Below, in pieces: positions 1-6,725 of a stretch of DNA of 8,847 nt. The translations under genes were made by a program, and so were the position numbers. This stretch comes from Acidobacteriota bacterium (lineage in GTDB: Bacteria > Acidobacteriota > Blastocatellia > Pyrinomonadales > Pyrinomonadaceae): positions 1 through 8,847 of the forward strand of contig JAIVGV010000336.1 of the NCBI GenBank assembly GCA_020201365.1, read 5' to 3'. The notes beneath the pieces were generated by a model. The model did not search any database. It was given only the letters and a program-made list of their open reading frames with translations, and was not told the DNA's origin. Position 1 is the first letter of the stretch. Each line of letters opens with the position of its first letter.

Positions 1-20
1 GCGCATGACTTCCCGATCTT

Positions 21-2108
21 CTATCCCAGCAGAGCCTTCGCGCGGGCGACGACGTTCTCGACGTTGAAGCCCAAGTTCTTGAGCGCGGTGTCGCCGGGGG
101 CGGACGCGCCGAAGCGATCAATGGAGACGCAGTCGCCGCGCGCGCCGACGTAGCGATCCCAACCCATGCGCGCGCCCGCCTCGACGCTCAGTCGCGCCGC
201 GACCGAAGGCGGCAGCACTTCGTTGCGGTACGCCTCGCCCTGCTCCTCGAACAGCTCCCAGCACGGCATCGAGACGACGCGCACGGGCGTCCCCTCCTTC
301 TGCAACTCCTCGCGCGCCGCGAGCGCGAGCGAGACCTCGGAGCCGGTGGCGATGATGATGAGCGCGGGCTCGGCGGGCTCGTTCTCGACGATGTTGGGCG
401 AGGCGTCCGCCGCGACGCGCTCGAAGCCCGTCTTCGTCGCGTCGGCGAGCACGTAGGCTCCTCGTCGCAAGCCTGCGGCGGGCGCGAGGACTTTGCGGTC
501 GAGCGTCGGGACTTTCTGCCGCGTGAGGATGAGCGCGGTCGGCGCGTGGCGGCGCGAGATCGCGACGCGCCAAGCCTCGCTCACCTCCGCCGGGTCTGCC
601 GGGCGGACGACGAAGAGGTGCGGGATCGCGCGCAGCATCGCGAGCTGTTCGATGGGCTGGTGCGTCGGTCCGTCCTCGCCGAGCCCGATGGAGTCGTGCG
701 TGAAGACGTAGATGACTTGAACTTCCGAGAGGCAGGCGAGGCGGATGGCGGGCTTCATGTAGTCGGCGAAGCACATGAACGTGCCGCCGTAGGGGATGAG
801 ACCGCCGTTCAAACTCATGCCCGTCATCGTCGAGCCCATCGCGTGCTCGCGTATGCCCCAATGGAAGATGCGCCCGTCGTAGGAGCCCGCCTCGAAGCTG
901 CCGCCCTCTTTGATGTCCGTGTTGTTCGACGGAGCCAAGTCGGCGGAGCCGCCGACGAGCGCGGGGATGACGGGCGCGAGCGCGTTGATGACCTCGCCCG
1001 ACGCCGCGCGCGTCGCCATCGCTTTCGCGCCCTCGAAGGTCGGCAACTTCGACTCCCAGCCTTCGGGCAGATCGCCTTTGATCAGCGTCTGCCACTCGCG
1101 CCCTTCCGTCTCGTGCTCGCGCGCGTAGCGTTCGACCAGATCGTTCCACTCCTGCTCCTGCTTCGCGCCACGTTCGACTGCTTCGCGGAAGTGCGCGAGC
1201 GCGGCGTCGGGGATGTAGAACTCTTTGTCCTCGTCCCAGCCGAGCGCGCGCTTGGTCTGGCGCACGGCGTCCTCGCCCGGCGCGTCACTGTGCGCCTTGC
1301 GCGTGCCCGCCGTCGGCATCCCGAAGCCGATGGTCGTCTTGACGGAGATGAGCGACGGGCGGTCGGTGACGTTCTGCGCCGTGCGGATCGCCTCTTCGAT
1401 CTGCGCGAGGTCGTTTCCGTCCGGGACGGTGAGCGTGTGCCAGCCGTAAGCCTCGAAGCGCTGCGGGACGTTCTCGGAGAAGGCGAGCGAGGTGAAGCCC
1501 TCGATGGTGACGTGGTTGTCGTCGTAGAGATAGATCATCTTGCCGAGTCGTAGATGACCCGCGAGCGAGGCGGCTTCCGAAGCGACGCCCTCCATCAGGT
1601 CGCCGTCGGAGACGATGGCGTAGACGTGGTGATCGATGATCGGAAAACCCTCTTTGTTGAACTTCGCCGCGAGGTGCGCCGCGCCCATCGCGAGCCCGAC
1701 GCCGTTGGCGAAGCCCTGACCGAGAGGCCCCGTCGTGATCTCGACGCCGGGCGTGAGCACATTCTCAGGATGACCCGGCGTCTTCGAGCCCCACTGGCGG
1801 AAGCGTTTGATCTCTTCGAGCGGGAGGTCGTAGCCCGTCAGGTGCAGTAGCGAGTAGAGGAGCATCGAGCCGTGACCGGCGGAGAGCAAGAAACGATCAC
1901 GGTTCTGCCACTTCGGGTTCTTAGGGTTGTGCCGCAGGAACTTCGTCCACAGCACGTAAGCCGACGGAGCCATGCCGAGCGGCAAGCCCGGATGACCCGA
2001 CTCCGCCTTCTGCACGGCGTCGAGCGAGAGCGTGCGGATCGTGTTGATGCAGAGCTGATCTAATTCGGGGTTAGTGCTCACGGCGGTCGGCTGCGTTGAC
2101 GCGCTCAT
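21..2108 (-). CDS. tkt: Transketolase
   Basis: Thiamine diphosphate (TPP) enzyme of the non-oxidative pentose phosphate pathway. It moves two-carbon ketol units between sugar phosphates in the cytoplasm. The 695-residue protein shows the family features in order: ESGHPG at 36-41, GPLGQG at 127-132, and the TPP/metal motif from SDGD (167-170) to DDN (196-198). The second half has GGSADLAPSNNT near 386-397, the catalytic Glu of IREHAMG (E421), and THDSIGLGEDGPTHQP at 470-485. It is about 30 residues longer than E. coli TktA, partly from extra residues around 558-580. I chose the ATG at 2108 because GAGGAG lies 6 bases upstream; the upstream ATG at 2153 overlaps the kinase gene and would add 15 residues unlike the family. 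The gene follows the kinase by 28 bases and is probably cotranscribed with it. An ATG 14 bases after its stop could begin another gene beyond the window. Confidence 0.97.
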   Translation of the reverse strand: MSASTQPTAVSTNPELDQLCINTIRTLSLDAVQKAESGHPGLPLGMAPSAYVLWTKFLRHNPKNPKWQNRDRFLLSAGHGSMLLYSLLHLTGYDLPLEEIKRFRQWGSKTPGHPENVLTPGVEITTGPLGQGFANGVGLAMGAAHLAAKFNKEGFPIIDHHVYAIVSDGDLMEGVASEAASLAGHLRLGKMIYLYDDNHVTIEGFTSLAFSENVPQRFEAYGWHTLTVPDGNDLAQIEEAIRTAQNVTDRPSLISVKTTIGFGMPTAGTRKAHSDAPGEDAVRQTKRALGWDEDKEFYIPDAALAHFREAVERGAKQEQEWNDLVERYAREHETEGREWQTLIKGDLPEGWESKLPTFEGAKAMATRAASGEVINALAPVIPALVGGSADLAPSNNTDIKEGGSFEAGSYDGRIFHWGIREHAMGSTMTGMSLNGGLIPYGGTFMCFADYMKPAIRLACLSEVQVIYVFTHDSIGLGEDGPTHQPIEQLAMLRAIPHLFVVRPADPAEVSEAWRVAISRRHAPTALILTRQKVPTLDRKVLAPAAGLRRGAYVLADATKTGFERVAADASPNIVENEPAEPALIIIATGSEVSLALAAREELQKEGTPVRVVSMPCWELFEEQGEAYRNEVLPPSVAARLSVEAGARMGWDRYVGARGDCVSIDRFGASAPGDTALKNLGFNVENVVARAKALLG

Positions 2109-2114
2109 CTCTTG

Positions 2115-2120
2115 CTCCTC
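2115..2120 (-). promoter_or_regulatory. Ribosome binding site of transketolase
   Basis: GAGGAG on the minus strand, 6 bases before the ATG at 2108. It decides between this start and the in-frame ATG at 2153, which lies upstream of the site and inside the preceding gene. Confidence 0.75.
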
Positions 2121-2136
2121 GTTTCTCGTGTCTGAC

Positions 2137-3660
2137 TCAGGGAAGACGATCAATCACCGCTCTGTACAGCGACTCCTGCCGCGCCAGCGCCTCGCGGTAG
2201 AGCGCGTGCGCGGCGGCGTCGGGTGTGAAGGTTTCATAAACGGGCGCGGGCGCGTCTGTCAAATCTTTTATCGCGCCCAACCGCTCCAGCGCGACGAGCG
2301 CGACGCCGCGGCTCGAAGCCTCGCGCGCGCGAGAGAGGTTGACGGGGCGACCGAGCGCGTCGGCGATCACTTGCGTCCAAGCGCGCGAGTGGCGCAGCGC
2401 GCCGCCCGAGGAGAAAACTTCGGCGCCGGGCGCGAACGCTTCGAGATCACGCGCTACGTCAGCGAAGCGCAAGGCGACCGCTTCGAGCGCGGCGCGCAGA
2501 ATCTCGACGGGGCGCGTGCTCGTGCGAAGCCCGATGATCGCGCCGCGCGCGGCGGCGTTCCAGCCGGTGCTTCGCTCGCCAGCCCAGAAGGGAAGGACGG
2601 TGAGCCCGTGCTCGTCGGCGCGCATCGCGGCGAGTTCGCGCTCGATCCGTTCGTCGTCAAGGGTAAGCGCGAGCGTCTCGCGCATCCACTCGTAGAGACC
2701 GCCGCCGTCGGAGAGCGCGCCGCCGACCGACGTGCGTCGGCGGTCAAGGCGGTAGCACCAGAGGCTCGCGGGCAGCTCGTCCGGCGCGTCGCCCTCGAAG
2801 ACGACGCGCATCGCGCCCGAAGTGCCGATCATCAGCGCGACGCGCTCGCGCGTGACGCACGCCGCGCCGACGTTGTTCGCGGGTCCGTCGCCGAAGACGG
2901 GGAAGACGGGGCGACCGCGAAGCCGCGGCCAGCGCGCGGCGAAATCATCGCCCAGCGCGAACGTCTCGTCGTCCGCGGCGAGTCGCGGAAGTTGTTCGCG
3001 CTTCAAATTCAGCCCGGCGAGAACCTCTTTGTCCCACTCGCACCTGTGAACGTCAAGCAGCCCCGTGCCCGAAGCCATCGAGACGCTCGCGGCTTGCGCG
3101 CCGCACAGTCGCGCGAGCAGGTATTCGCCGAACGACAGCCAGCGCGCGACGCGCGAGAAGGCGTCGGCTTGCGTGCGCCGCAGCCAGGCGAGCTTCGCCG
3201 TCCAGTAGCTCGCGTGGAGGCGACAACCGGTGCGCGCGTGCGTCGTGCGCTCGTCAAACCGCTCTTTCAGAGCCGGGACTTCGGAAACCGCGCGCGTGTC
3301 AGCCCAGCCGAAGACGGGCGTGACCGCACGACCTTGCGCGTCAACGCCGACGAGGCTGTGCATGAAGCAGGAGACGGCGACCGAAGAGATTTCGAGCGAG
3401 AGCGCGTCGGCGCGCGCGTGCGCGTCGGTGACGACGCGCACCACGTCCGAGAGCACGGCTTCGGCGTCGTCCTCCGCGCCGCCGTCGGGCGTCGCGCGGA
3501 ACTCGCGCTGCGCGCGCGCGTCCGTCTCCACAAGCTCGCGCCCGCGCGCGTCGTACACGGCGGCGCGTGCGCTCGACGTGCCGACGTCAACGGCGAGCAC
3601 GAGCGGCTGTCGTGCGCCGCGAGCGTTCGTCGTGTCGTGCTGATCGGCGTCGCTGCCCAT
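2137..3660 (-). CDS. gntK: FGGY-family carbohydrate kinase, probable gluconokinase
   Basis: ATP-dependent sugar kinase with the two actin-like domains of the FGGY family. It probably phosphorylates gluconate to 6-phosphogluconate in the cytoplasm. The 507 residues are a normal family length. The phosphate-1 motif VDVGTSSAR is at 24-32, and the sugar-side segment FMHSLVGVD...GWADTRA runs from about 99 to 124. The probable catalytic base is D258 in FGDGPANNVG, followed by MIGTSGAMR at 277-285. The C-terminal nucleotide-binding part has SSGGALRHSRAWTQVIAD (417-434). The MHSL...WADTR segment resembles gluconokinases more than xylulokinases or glycerol kinases, but substrate cannot be settled from motifs. 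The ATG at 3660 is the first in frame after a TGA; only a weak GGGGCG lies upstream. The adjacent transketolase fits a role feeding the pentose phosphate pathway. Confidence 0.8.
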   Translation of the reverse strand: MGSDADQHDTTNARGARQPLVLAVDVGTSSARAAVYDARGRELVETDARAQREFRATPDGGAEDDAEAVLSDVVRVVTDAHARADALSLEISSVAVSCFMHSLVGVDAQGRAVTPVFGWADTRAVSEVPALKERFDERTTHARTGCRLHASYWTAKLAWLRRTQADAFSRVARWLSFGEYLLARLCGAQAASVSMASGTGLLDVHRCEWDKEVLAGLNLKREQLPRLAADDETFALGDDFAARWPRLRGRPVFPVFGDGPANNVGAACVTRERVALMIGTSGAMRVVFEGDAPDELPASLWCYRLDRRRTSVGGALSDGGGLYEWMRETLALTLDDERIERELAAMRADEHGLTVLPFWAGERSTGWNAAARGAIIGLRTSTRPVEILRAALEAVALRFADVARDLEAFAPGAEVFSSGGALRHSRAWTQVIADALGRPVNLSRAREASSRGVALVALERLGAIKDLTDAPAPVYETFTPDAAAHALYREALARQESLYRAVIDRLP

Positions 3661-3744
3661 CGCGGATCAAGTCGCCCCGCGGCGGCGCGCGTCGTTCGTG
3701 CGAGGCGTGCGCCCGCGTGCTTTGCGGTCGGCTCGTTCGCGCCC

Positions 3745-3773
3745 ATTCTTTCGCGCGCGCGGCGAAACATCAA
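3745..3773 (-). promoter_or_regulatory. Possible sigma-70-type promoter for the kinase-transketolase pair
   Basis: On the minus strand a TTGATG (3768-3773) and an AAGAAT (3745-3750) are separated by 17 bases, each matching four of six consensus positions. They sit just after the terminator hairpin of the protease gene and about 85 bases before the kinase ATG. In DNA this rich in G and C an AT-containing pair at correct spacing is noticeable, but the match is weak. Confidence 0.25.
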
Positions 3774-3809
3774 GCCCCGCGAAACTCTCTGTGTGAGTCT
3801 CGCGGGGCT
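3773..3809 (-). terminator. Hairpin terminator after the S8 protease gene
   Basis: The arms 3773-3787 and 3795-3809 form a 15-bp stem with one mismatch (3783 against 3799) and a 7-base loop. The outer ten pairs, AGCCCCGCGA with TCGCGGGGCT, are perfect. It begins 26 bases after the protease stop codon. On the minus strand the stem is followed by TTGATGTTTCG, a poor U-tract, so termination may be only partly intrinsic. Confidence 0.6.
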
Positions 3810-3835
3810 CGTCGTGTCGCGTTAGAAGAATTCTG

Positions 3836-5302
3836 TCACTCGGCGCGCACCGCGCGCGCGGCGTTGAGCCGCCCGCCCGTCGAGACCTTGCCGTCGAGCG
3901 CGGGGAGCTTGTCCACGGATTCGAGGATGCGCGCGCGCAGCTCCTTCATCGTCAGGTTCGGGTTGACGGCGAGGACGAGCGCCGCGACGCCGGAGACTTC
4001 GGGCGTCGCCATCGAAGTGCCGGAGTGCTCCTCGTACTCGTTGCCGGGCCACGTGCTCAGGATTTCGGCGCCGGGCGCGGCGATGTGGACGCTTCGAGCG
4101 CCGTAGTTCGAGAAGCGCGCGAGGTTGTCCTGGCGCGTGAGCGCGGCGACGGAGACGACGTTCGCGAGATCGTAGCTCGAAGGGTAGTGCGGTCGCCGGT
4201 CGTTGTTCGTCGAGGCGTTCCCGGCGGCGGCGACGAAGAGGATGCCCTCTTCGCCCGCGCGGCGGATGGCGTCTTCGAGAGCGCGCGAGTAGAAGGTCGA
4301 GCCCCAGCTCGCGCTGATGATGCGGACGTTGACGCCGTCGCGCTTGCGGGCGATGACGTAGTTGATGCACTCGATGGCGTCTTTCAGACTCCCGCTCCCC
4401 TGCGCGTTCAAAAACTTGAGCGGCATGATCTGGACGTGCCAGTTGACGCCCGCGATGCCGTCCTGGTTGTCGCCCTCGGCGCCGACGATCCCGGCGCAGT
4501 GCGTGCCGTGACCGTTGTCGTCCATCGGGTCGCCGTCCATGTCGGCGGCGTCGAAGCCGTGCAGGTCGTCGAAGGTGCCGAGTTGCCCGTCGGTGTAGGG
4601 CGCAAGATTGGCGGGGCGCGTCCAGATGTTGTGCGAGAGATCCGCGTGCGTGTAGTCCACGCCGGTGTCTATGACGGCGACGACGATCTTCTCACTCCCG
4701 GTCGTCTTCTCCCACGCGCGCACGGCGCTGATGTCCGCGCCCGACTTGCCGCCCTGCTGACCCGTGTTCAGGAGCGACCACTGCTCCTCGAAGAGCGGAT
4801 CGTTCGGCGCGGGGCGGGCGACGACGGGATCGTCGCCGCTCTGCGCGTCGGCTTCCTCAGACGTGTCGTCTTCGTCCTCGTTCGGGTCGAGACTGATCTC
4901 GACGTTCGGCTCGGCGTAAACGACTTCCGGCAGCGCGCGGTACTCCGCCGCGACCGCTTCGGCGTCCTCGTCGTCCTGATCGGCGATGACCGCCTCGCCG
5001 TCAACGTACTCGAAGCGATCCTCGACGCGGTCGTGCAGGCGCGCGGCGATGCGGTTGATCTCTTCGGCGGAAGTGCCCGCGCGGAAGCGCACGATCACTT
5101 CGGCGTCGCCGGAAGGCTCGAAGTCAGTCGCGGCGGCGTTGGCGTCGTCGTCGTCCGCGTCGTCGTCAGTCGCGACGGTCGTTGACGGCGTGACGTCAAC
5201 CACGCCCGTGCGGCGGGCGCGGCGAATCTGTCCGGCGAACGCCGCGACGAGGATGATGGCGAACGCCAGCATCAGGTGCTTGAAAAGGTTCTGACGGTTC
5301 AT
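3836..5302 (-). CDS. Secreted subtilisin-family serine protease (peptidase S8)
   Basis: Endopeptidase made as a precursor of 488 residues. It has a hydrophobic N-terminal segment (about 10-24, possible cleavage after AFA) and an acidic stretch (46-53). An inhibitor I9-like prodomain follows (about 66-138, ending in the usual VVYAEPN), then a second acidic linker (about 139-159). The catalytic domain starts near NDPLFEEQWSL. The triad is Asp212 in VIDTGVD, His265 in NGHGTHCAGI and Ser430 in SGTSMATPEVSG, with the oxyanion Asn362 in AAAGN. All are intact, so the enzyme should be active. The protein ends soon after the catalytic domain, with no repeat or sorting domain. It probably acts outside the cytoplasm; substrate unknown. 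A GTG directly precedes the ATG at 5302. I prefer the ATG, with GGGGTG 5 bases upstream. The small-protein gene lies 66 bases upstream, and a hairpin terminator follows. Confidence 0.93.
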   Translation of the reverse strand: MNRQNLFKHLMLAFAIILVAAFAGQIRRARRTGVVDVTPSTTVATDDDADDDDANAAATDFEPSGDAEVIVRFRAGTSAEEINRIAARLHDRVEDRFEYVDGEAVIADQDDEDAEAVAAEYRALPEVVYAEPNVEISLDPNEDEDDTSEEADAQSGDDPVVARPAPNDPLFEEQWSLLNTGQQGGKSGADISAVRAWEKTTGSEKIVVAVIDTGVDYTHADLSHNIWTRPANLAPYTDGQLGTFDDLHGFDAADMDGDPMDDNGHGTHCAGIVGAEGDNQDGIAGVNWHVQIMPLKFLNAQGSGSLKDAIECINYVIARKRDGVNVRIISASWGSTFYSRALEDAIRRAGEEGILFVAAAGNASTNNDRRPHYPSSYDLANVVSVAALTRQDNLARFSNYGARSVHIAAPGAEILSTWPGNEYEEHSGTSMATPEVSGVAALVLAVNPNLTMKELRARILESVDKLPALDGKVSTGGRLNAARAVRAE

Positions 5303-5368
5303 CACGACACCCCGCAGACTGTTAAGCCTTGATCTCCAGCGGATAGACTTCGACGCCGCCGAGCCGCG

Positions 5369-5644
5369 TCACACTTGGTAGTTATGCCCGCGGAAGTTGA
5401 CGAGCCGCATCCGGTTGCGGTTCGCGCGGTATTCAAACTTCTCGCCGCGCGCCCGCAAAGTGATGCGCCAGCCCGGCGTGATCATCTGCGCGCTCAACTC
5501 GCCCGGCGCTGAAGCGCCAAACGACGCATCCGGAAACTCCGCATCCTCAACCGAATCTTCCTCAATCGCATCCGTCCCGACGCCGAGCCGCGCGGCCAAG
5601 TCTGCGCGCGCGCGCCTCACGGCGTCCTCCTTCGTCATAGCCAT
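5369..5644 (-). CDS. Small conserved-looking protein of unknown function (91 residues)
   Basis: I do not recognise a named function. The N-terminal half is a predicted helix (TKEDAVRRARADLAARLGV) followed by an acidic segment. The second half reads as a beta-rich module with FPDAS (37-41), APGEL (46-50), ITPGWRITL (55-63) and EKFEYRANRN (68-77). This layout, an A-rich helix, then a WPD-like motif, then a TPGY/W motif, then a terminal YEYR strand, recalls small bacterial domains often found singly or in secreted proteins; the resemblance is from memory. No signal peptide or membrane segment is seen. I chose the ATG at 5644 because GGAGGAG stands 10 bases upstream. The open frame extends to 5770, but that extra part is basic, unstructured and lies upstream of the ribosome binding site. 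The protease gene starts 66 bases downstream, so the two may share a transcript. Confidence 0.72.
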   Translation of the reverse strand: MAMTKEDAVRRARADLAARLGVGTDAIEEDSVEDAEFPDASFGASAPGELSAQMITPGWRITLRARGEKFEYRANRNRMRLVNFRGHNYQV

Positions 5645-5654
5645 ACGCCCGACG

Positions 5655-5661
5655 CTCCTCC
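5655..5661 (-). promoter_or_regulatory. Ribosome binding site of the 91-residue protein
   Basis: GGAGGAG on the minus strand, the strongest Shine-Dalgarno sequence in the window. It is 10 bases before the ATG at 5644 and 16 before the second ATG at 5638. It argues against a longer protein starting at 5770. Confidence 0.75.
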
Positions 5662-5768
5662 GAGGTTCTTCGCCGGGACGACTTCGGAAGTGGGGAGAGA
5701 CACTCTCGCGCCCGCGCTTGCCTGAAATTACGAACCCTCGTCCGGCTCGGTTTTGCGACTTAAGACGC

Positions 5769-5798
5769 ATTCTGCGCCCGCGCGCGTTGTTTCGTCAA
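5769..5798 (-). promoter_or_regulatory. Possible promoter for the small protein and S8 protease
   Basis: A TTGACG (5793-5798, five of six consensus matches) and a CAGAAT (5769-5774, four of six) are 18 bases apart on the minus strand. The -35 box overlaps the U-tract of the putative rsmE terminator. Transcripts from here would have a leader of about 120 bases before the ATG at 5644. The remaining spacer (5645-5768) shows no other clear signal apart from the ribosome binding site. Confidence 0.28.
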
Positions 5799-5827
5799 AA
5801 ACTTTCTCGCGGGCGACCGAGACCCGC
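5797..5827 (-). terminator. Weak intrinsic terminator after rsmE
   Basis: Directly after the rsmE stop codon, the minus strand has GCGGG (5823-5827) pairing with CCCGC (5809-5813). An alternative stem pairs TCTCG (5818-5822) with CGAGA (5805-5809). A GTTTTT run (5797-5802) follows. The stem is short, so this is a tentative call, but the order of stem and U-run suits termination of the ribosome-biogenesis block. Confidence 0.42.
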
Positions 5828-6625
5828 TCAGACGAGATCGCCGCACAGGTGCTGCACGAGCGCCGCGGCGACGATCCCGGCGGTCTCCGCGCGAAGTATC
5901 CGACCGCCGAGCGTGACGGCTTGCCAGCCGGCTCCGCGTGCCCGCGCGATCTCTTCGTCCTCCCAGCCGCCTTCCGCCCCGACGAGCGCGACGACCCGCG
6001 TCGGCTTCGCGCCCCACGCCGCGACCGTCTCGGCGAGCCCGCGACCGCCGCGCTCCGCGAGGATTAGACGCCGCGCCGCCGCGCCTGTTCCAGAAGTCGA
6101 ACCCTCCGCGCCGGACGACGGGTCACGCGACAGCAGCTCTTCCAGACTCGTCGGACGCTCGACGGTCGGCACGCGCGCGCGCCCCGACTGCTTCGCCGCC
6201 CCGACCGCGATCCGCCGCCAGCGTTCGACACGCCTCGCGCCGTCGCCGCCGCGCGAAAGTTTCACGTCCGCCCGCGCCGTCCCGACCGGCACGACGCGCG
6301 CGACGCCAAGCTCCGTCGCCTTCTGCACGACCGTGTCGAACTTCTCGCCCTTCAGCAGCGCACAAGCCAGCGTCAGCTCCAGCGGCGACTCCGGGCACGC
6401 CGGCGCGACGCGCCCGCGCACTTCGAGCGTCGCCCCCGCCGCGCCGCGCGCCGCCGCGTCCGCGACGACGCACAGGAACTCGCGCCCCTCGCCGTCGAAG
6501 ACGCGCACCTCGTCATTCGCCGCGAGCCGCAGCACGCCCGCCAGATGCCTCGACTCCTCGCGCGAGAGCGCGACGCGCGAGCCGTCGGCGCTGAAAGATT
6601 CTGGCGGTGCGTAAAAGCGACGCAT
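5828..6625 (-). CDS. rsmE: 16S rRNA (uracil(1498)-N3)-methyltransferase
   Basis: SPOUT-class enzyme that uses S-adenosylmethionine to methylate N3 of U1498 in 16S rRNA of the 30S subunit. The 265-residue protein begins with the typical MRRFY. It has the PUA-like N-terminal part with HLAGVLRL (27-34), then KGEKFDTVVQKATELGV (92-108) and AAKQSGRARVP (143-153). The SPOUT knot motifs LVGAEGGWEDEE (214-225) and LGGRILRAETA (239-249) close it. The usual GPEGG is GAEGG here, a conservative change in the cofactor loop. A Ser/Gly/Thr-rich stretch near 168-182 looks like a loop insertion. I chose the ATG at 6625 because the protein then starts like its family; the in-frame ATG at 6673 would add 16 residues translated from repeat DNA. 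No Shine-Dalgarno site is seen, and the leader is the second arm of a heptamer repeat. It follows prmA by 76 bases. Confidence 0.95.
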   Translation of the reverse strand: MRRFYAPPESFSADGSRVALSREESRHLAGVLRLAANDEVRVFDGEGREFLCVVADAAARGAAGATLEVRGRVAPACPESPLELTLACALLKGEKFDTVVQKATELGVARVVPVGTARADVKLSRGGDGARRVERWRRIAVGAAKQSGRARVPTVERPTSLEELLSRDPSSGAEGSTSGTGAAARRLILAERGGRGLAETVAAWGAKPTRVVALVGAEGGWEDEEIARARGAGWQAVTLGGRILRAETAGIVAAALVQHLCGDLV

Positions 6626-6630
6626 GAAGA

Positions 6631-6725
6631 GCAAGGATGAAGGATGAAGGCGGAAGGATGAAAGAATGATCACACGACCTGAGCAGTCACGCTTTCATCC
6701 CTCATCCTCCCGCCTTCATCCTTGC
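6631..6725. repeat. Inverted pair of 7-bp tandem repeat arms at the prmA-rsmE junction
   Basis: The left arm (6631-6664) is GC followed by AAGGATG, AAGGATG, AAGGCGG, AAGGATG and AAAG. The right arm (6692-6725), read on the minus strand, is GC followed by AAGGATG, AAGGCGG, GAGGATG, AGGGATG and AAAG. The arms match at 28 of 34 positions in full register, or 20 of 21 if slipped by one unit (6640-6660 with 6703-6723). The spacer is 27 bases. In the minus-strand mRNA some mismatches become G-U pairs. The right arm encodes the end and stop codon of prmA; the left arm is the leader of rsmE. It resembles the heptameric short tandem repeats known in cyanobacteria in form, not sequence. Confidence 0.85.

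Noticed and set aside
1..6. Start of a further gene (ATG CGC on the minus strand) 14 bases after the transketolase stop
   Set aside because: Only two codons are inside the window and GGGAAG upstream is too close and weak to support it alone.
546..1553. A 335-residue plus-strand open frame opposite transketolase
   Set aside because: It is a shadow of the transketolase frame with no recognisable motif.
2109..2153. Longer transketolase starting at 2153
   Set aside because: It overlaps the end of the kinase gene and places the good GAGGAG site inside the coding region.
2074..3825. A 583-residue open frame on the plus strand opposite the kinase gene
   Set aside because: It is antisense to a well-supported gene, very rich in Arg and Ala with no motif, and long open antisense frames are expected in DNA this GC-rich.
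4025..5185. A 386-residue plus-strand open frame opposite the S8 protease
   Set aside because: It mirrors the protease codons, is a Val/Arg/Asp mixture with no domain, and the opposite strand has an intact catalytic triad.
5645..5770. Longer version of the small protein starting at 5770
   Set aside because: The added residues are basic and low in structure, and the strong GGAGGAG site points to the ATG at 5644.
6626..6673. Longer RsmE starting at 6673
   Set aside because: The extension is translated from repeat DNA, and the family normally starts at MRRFY.
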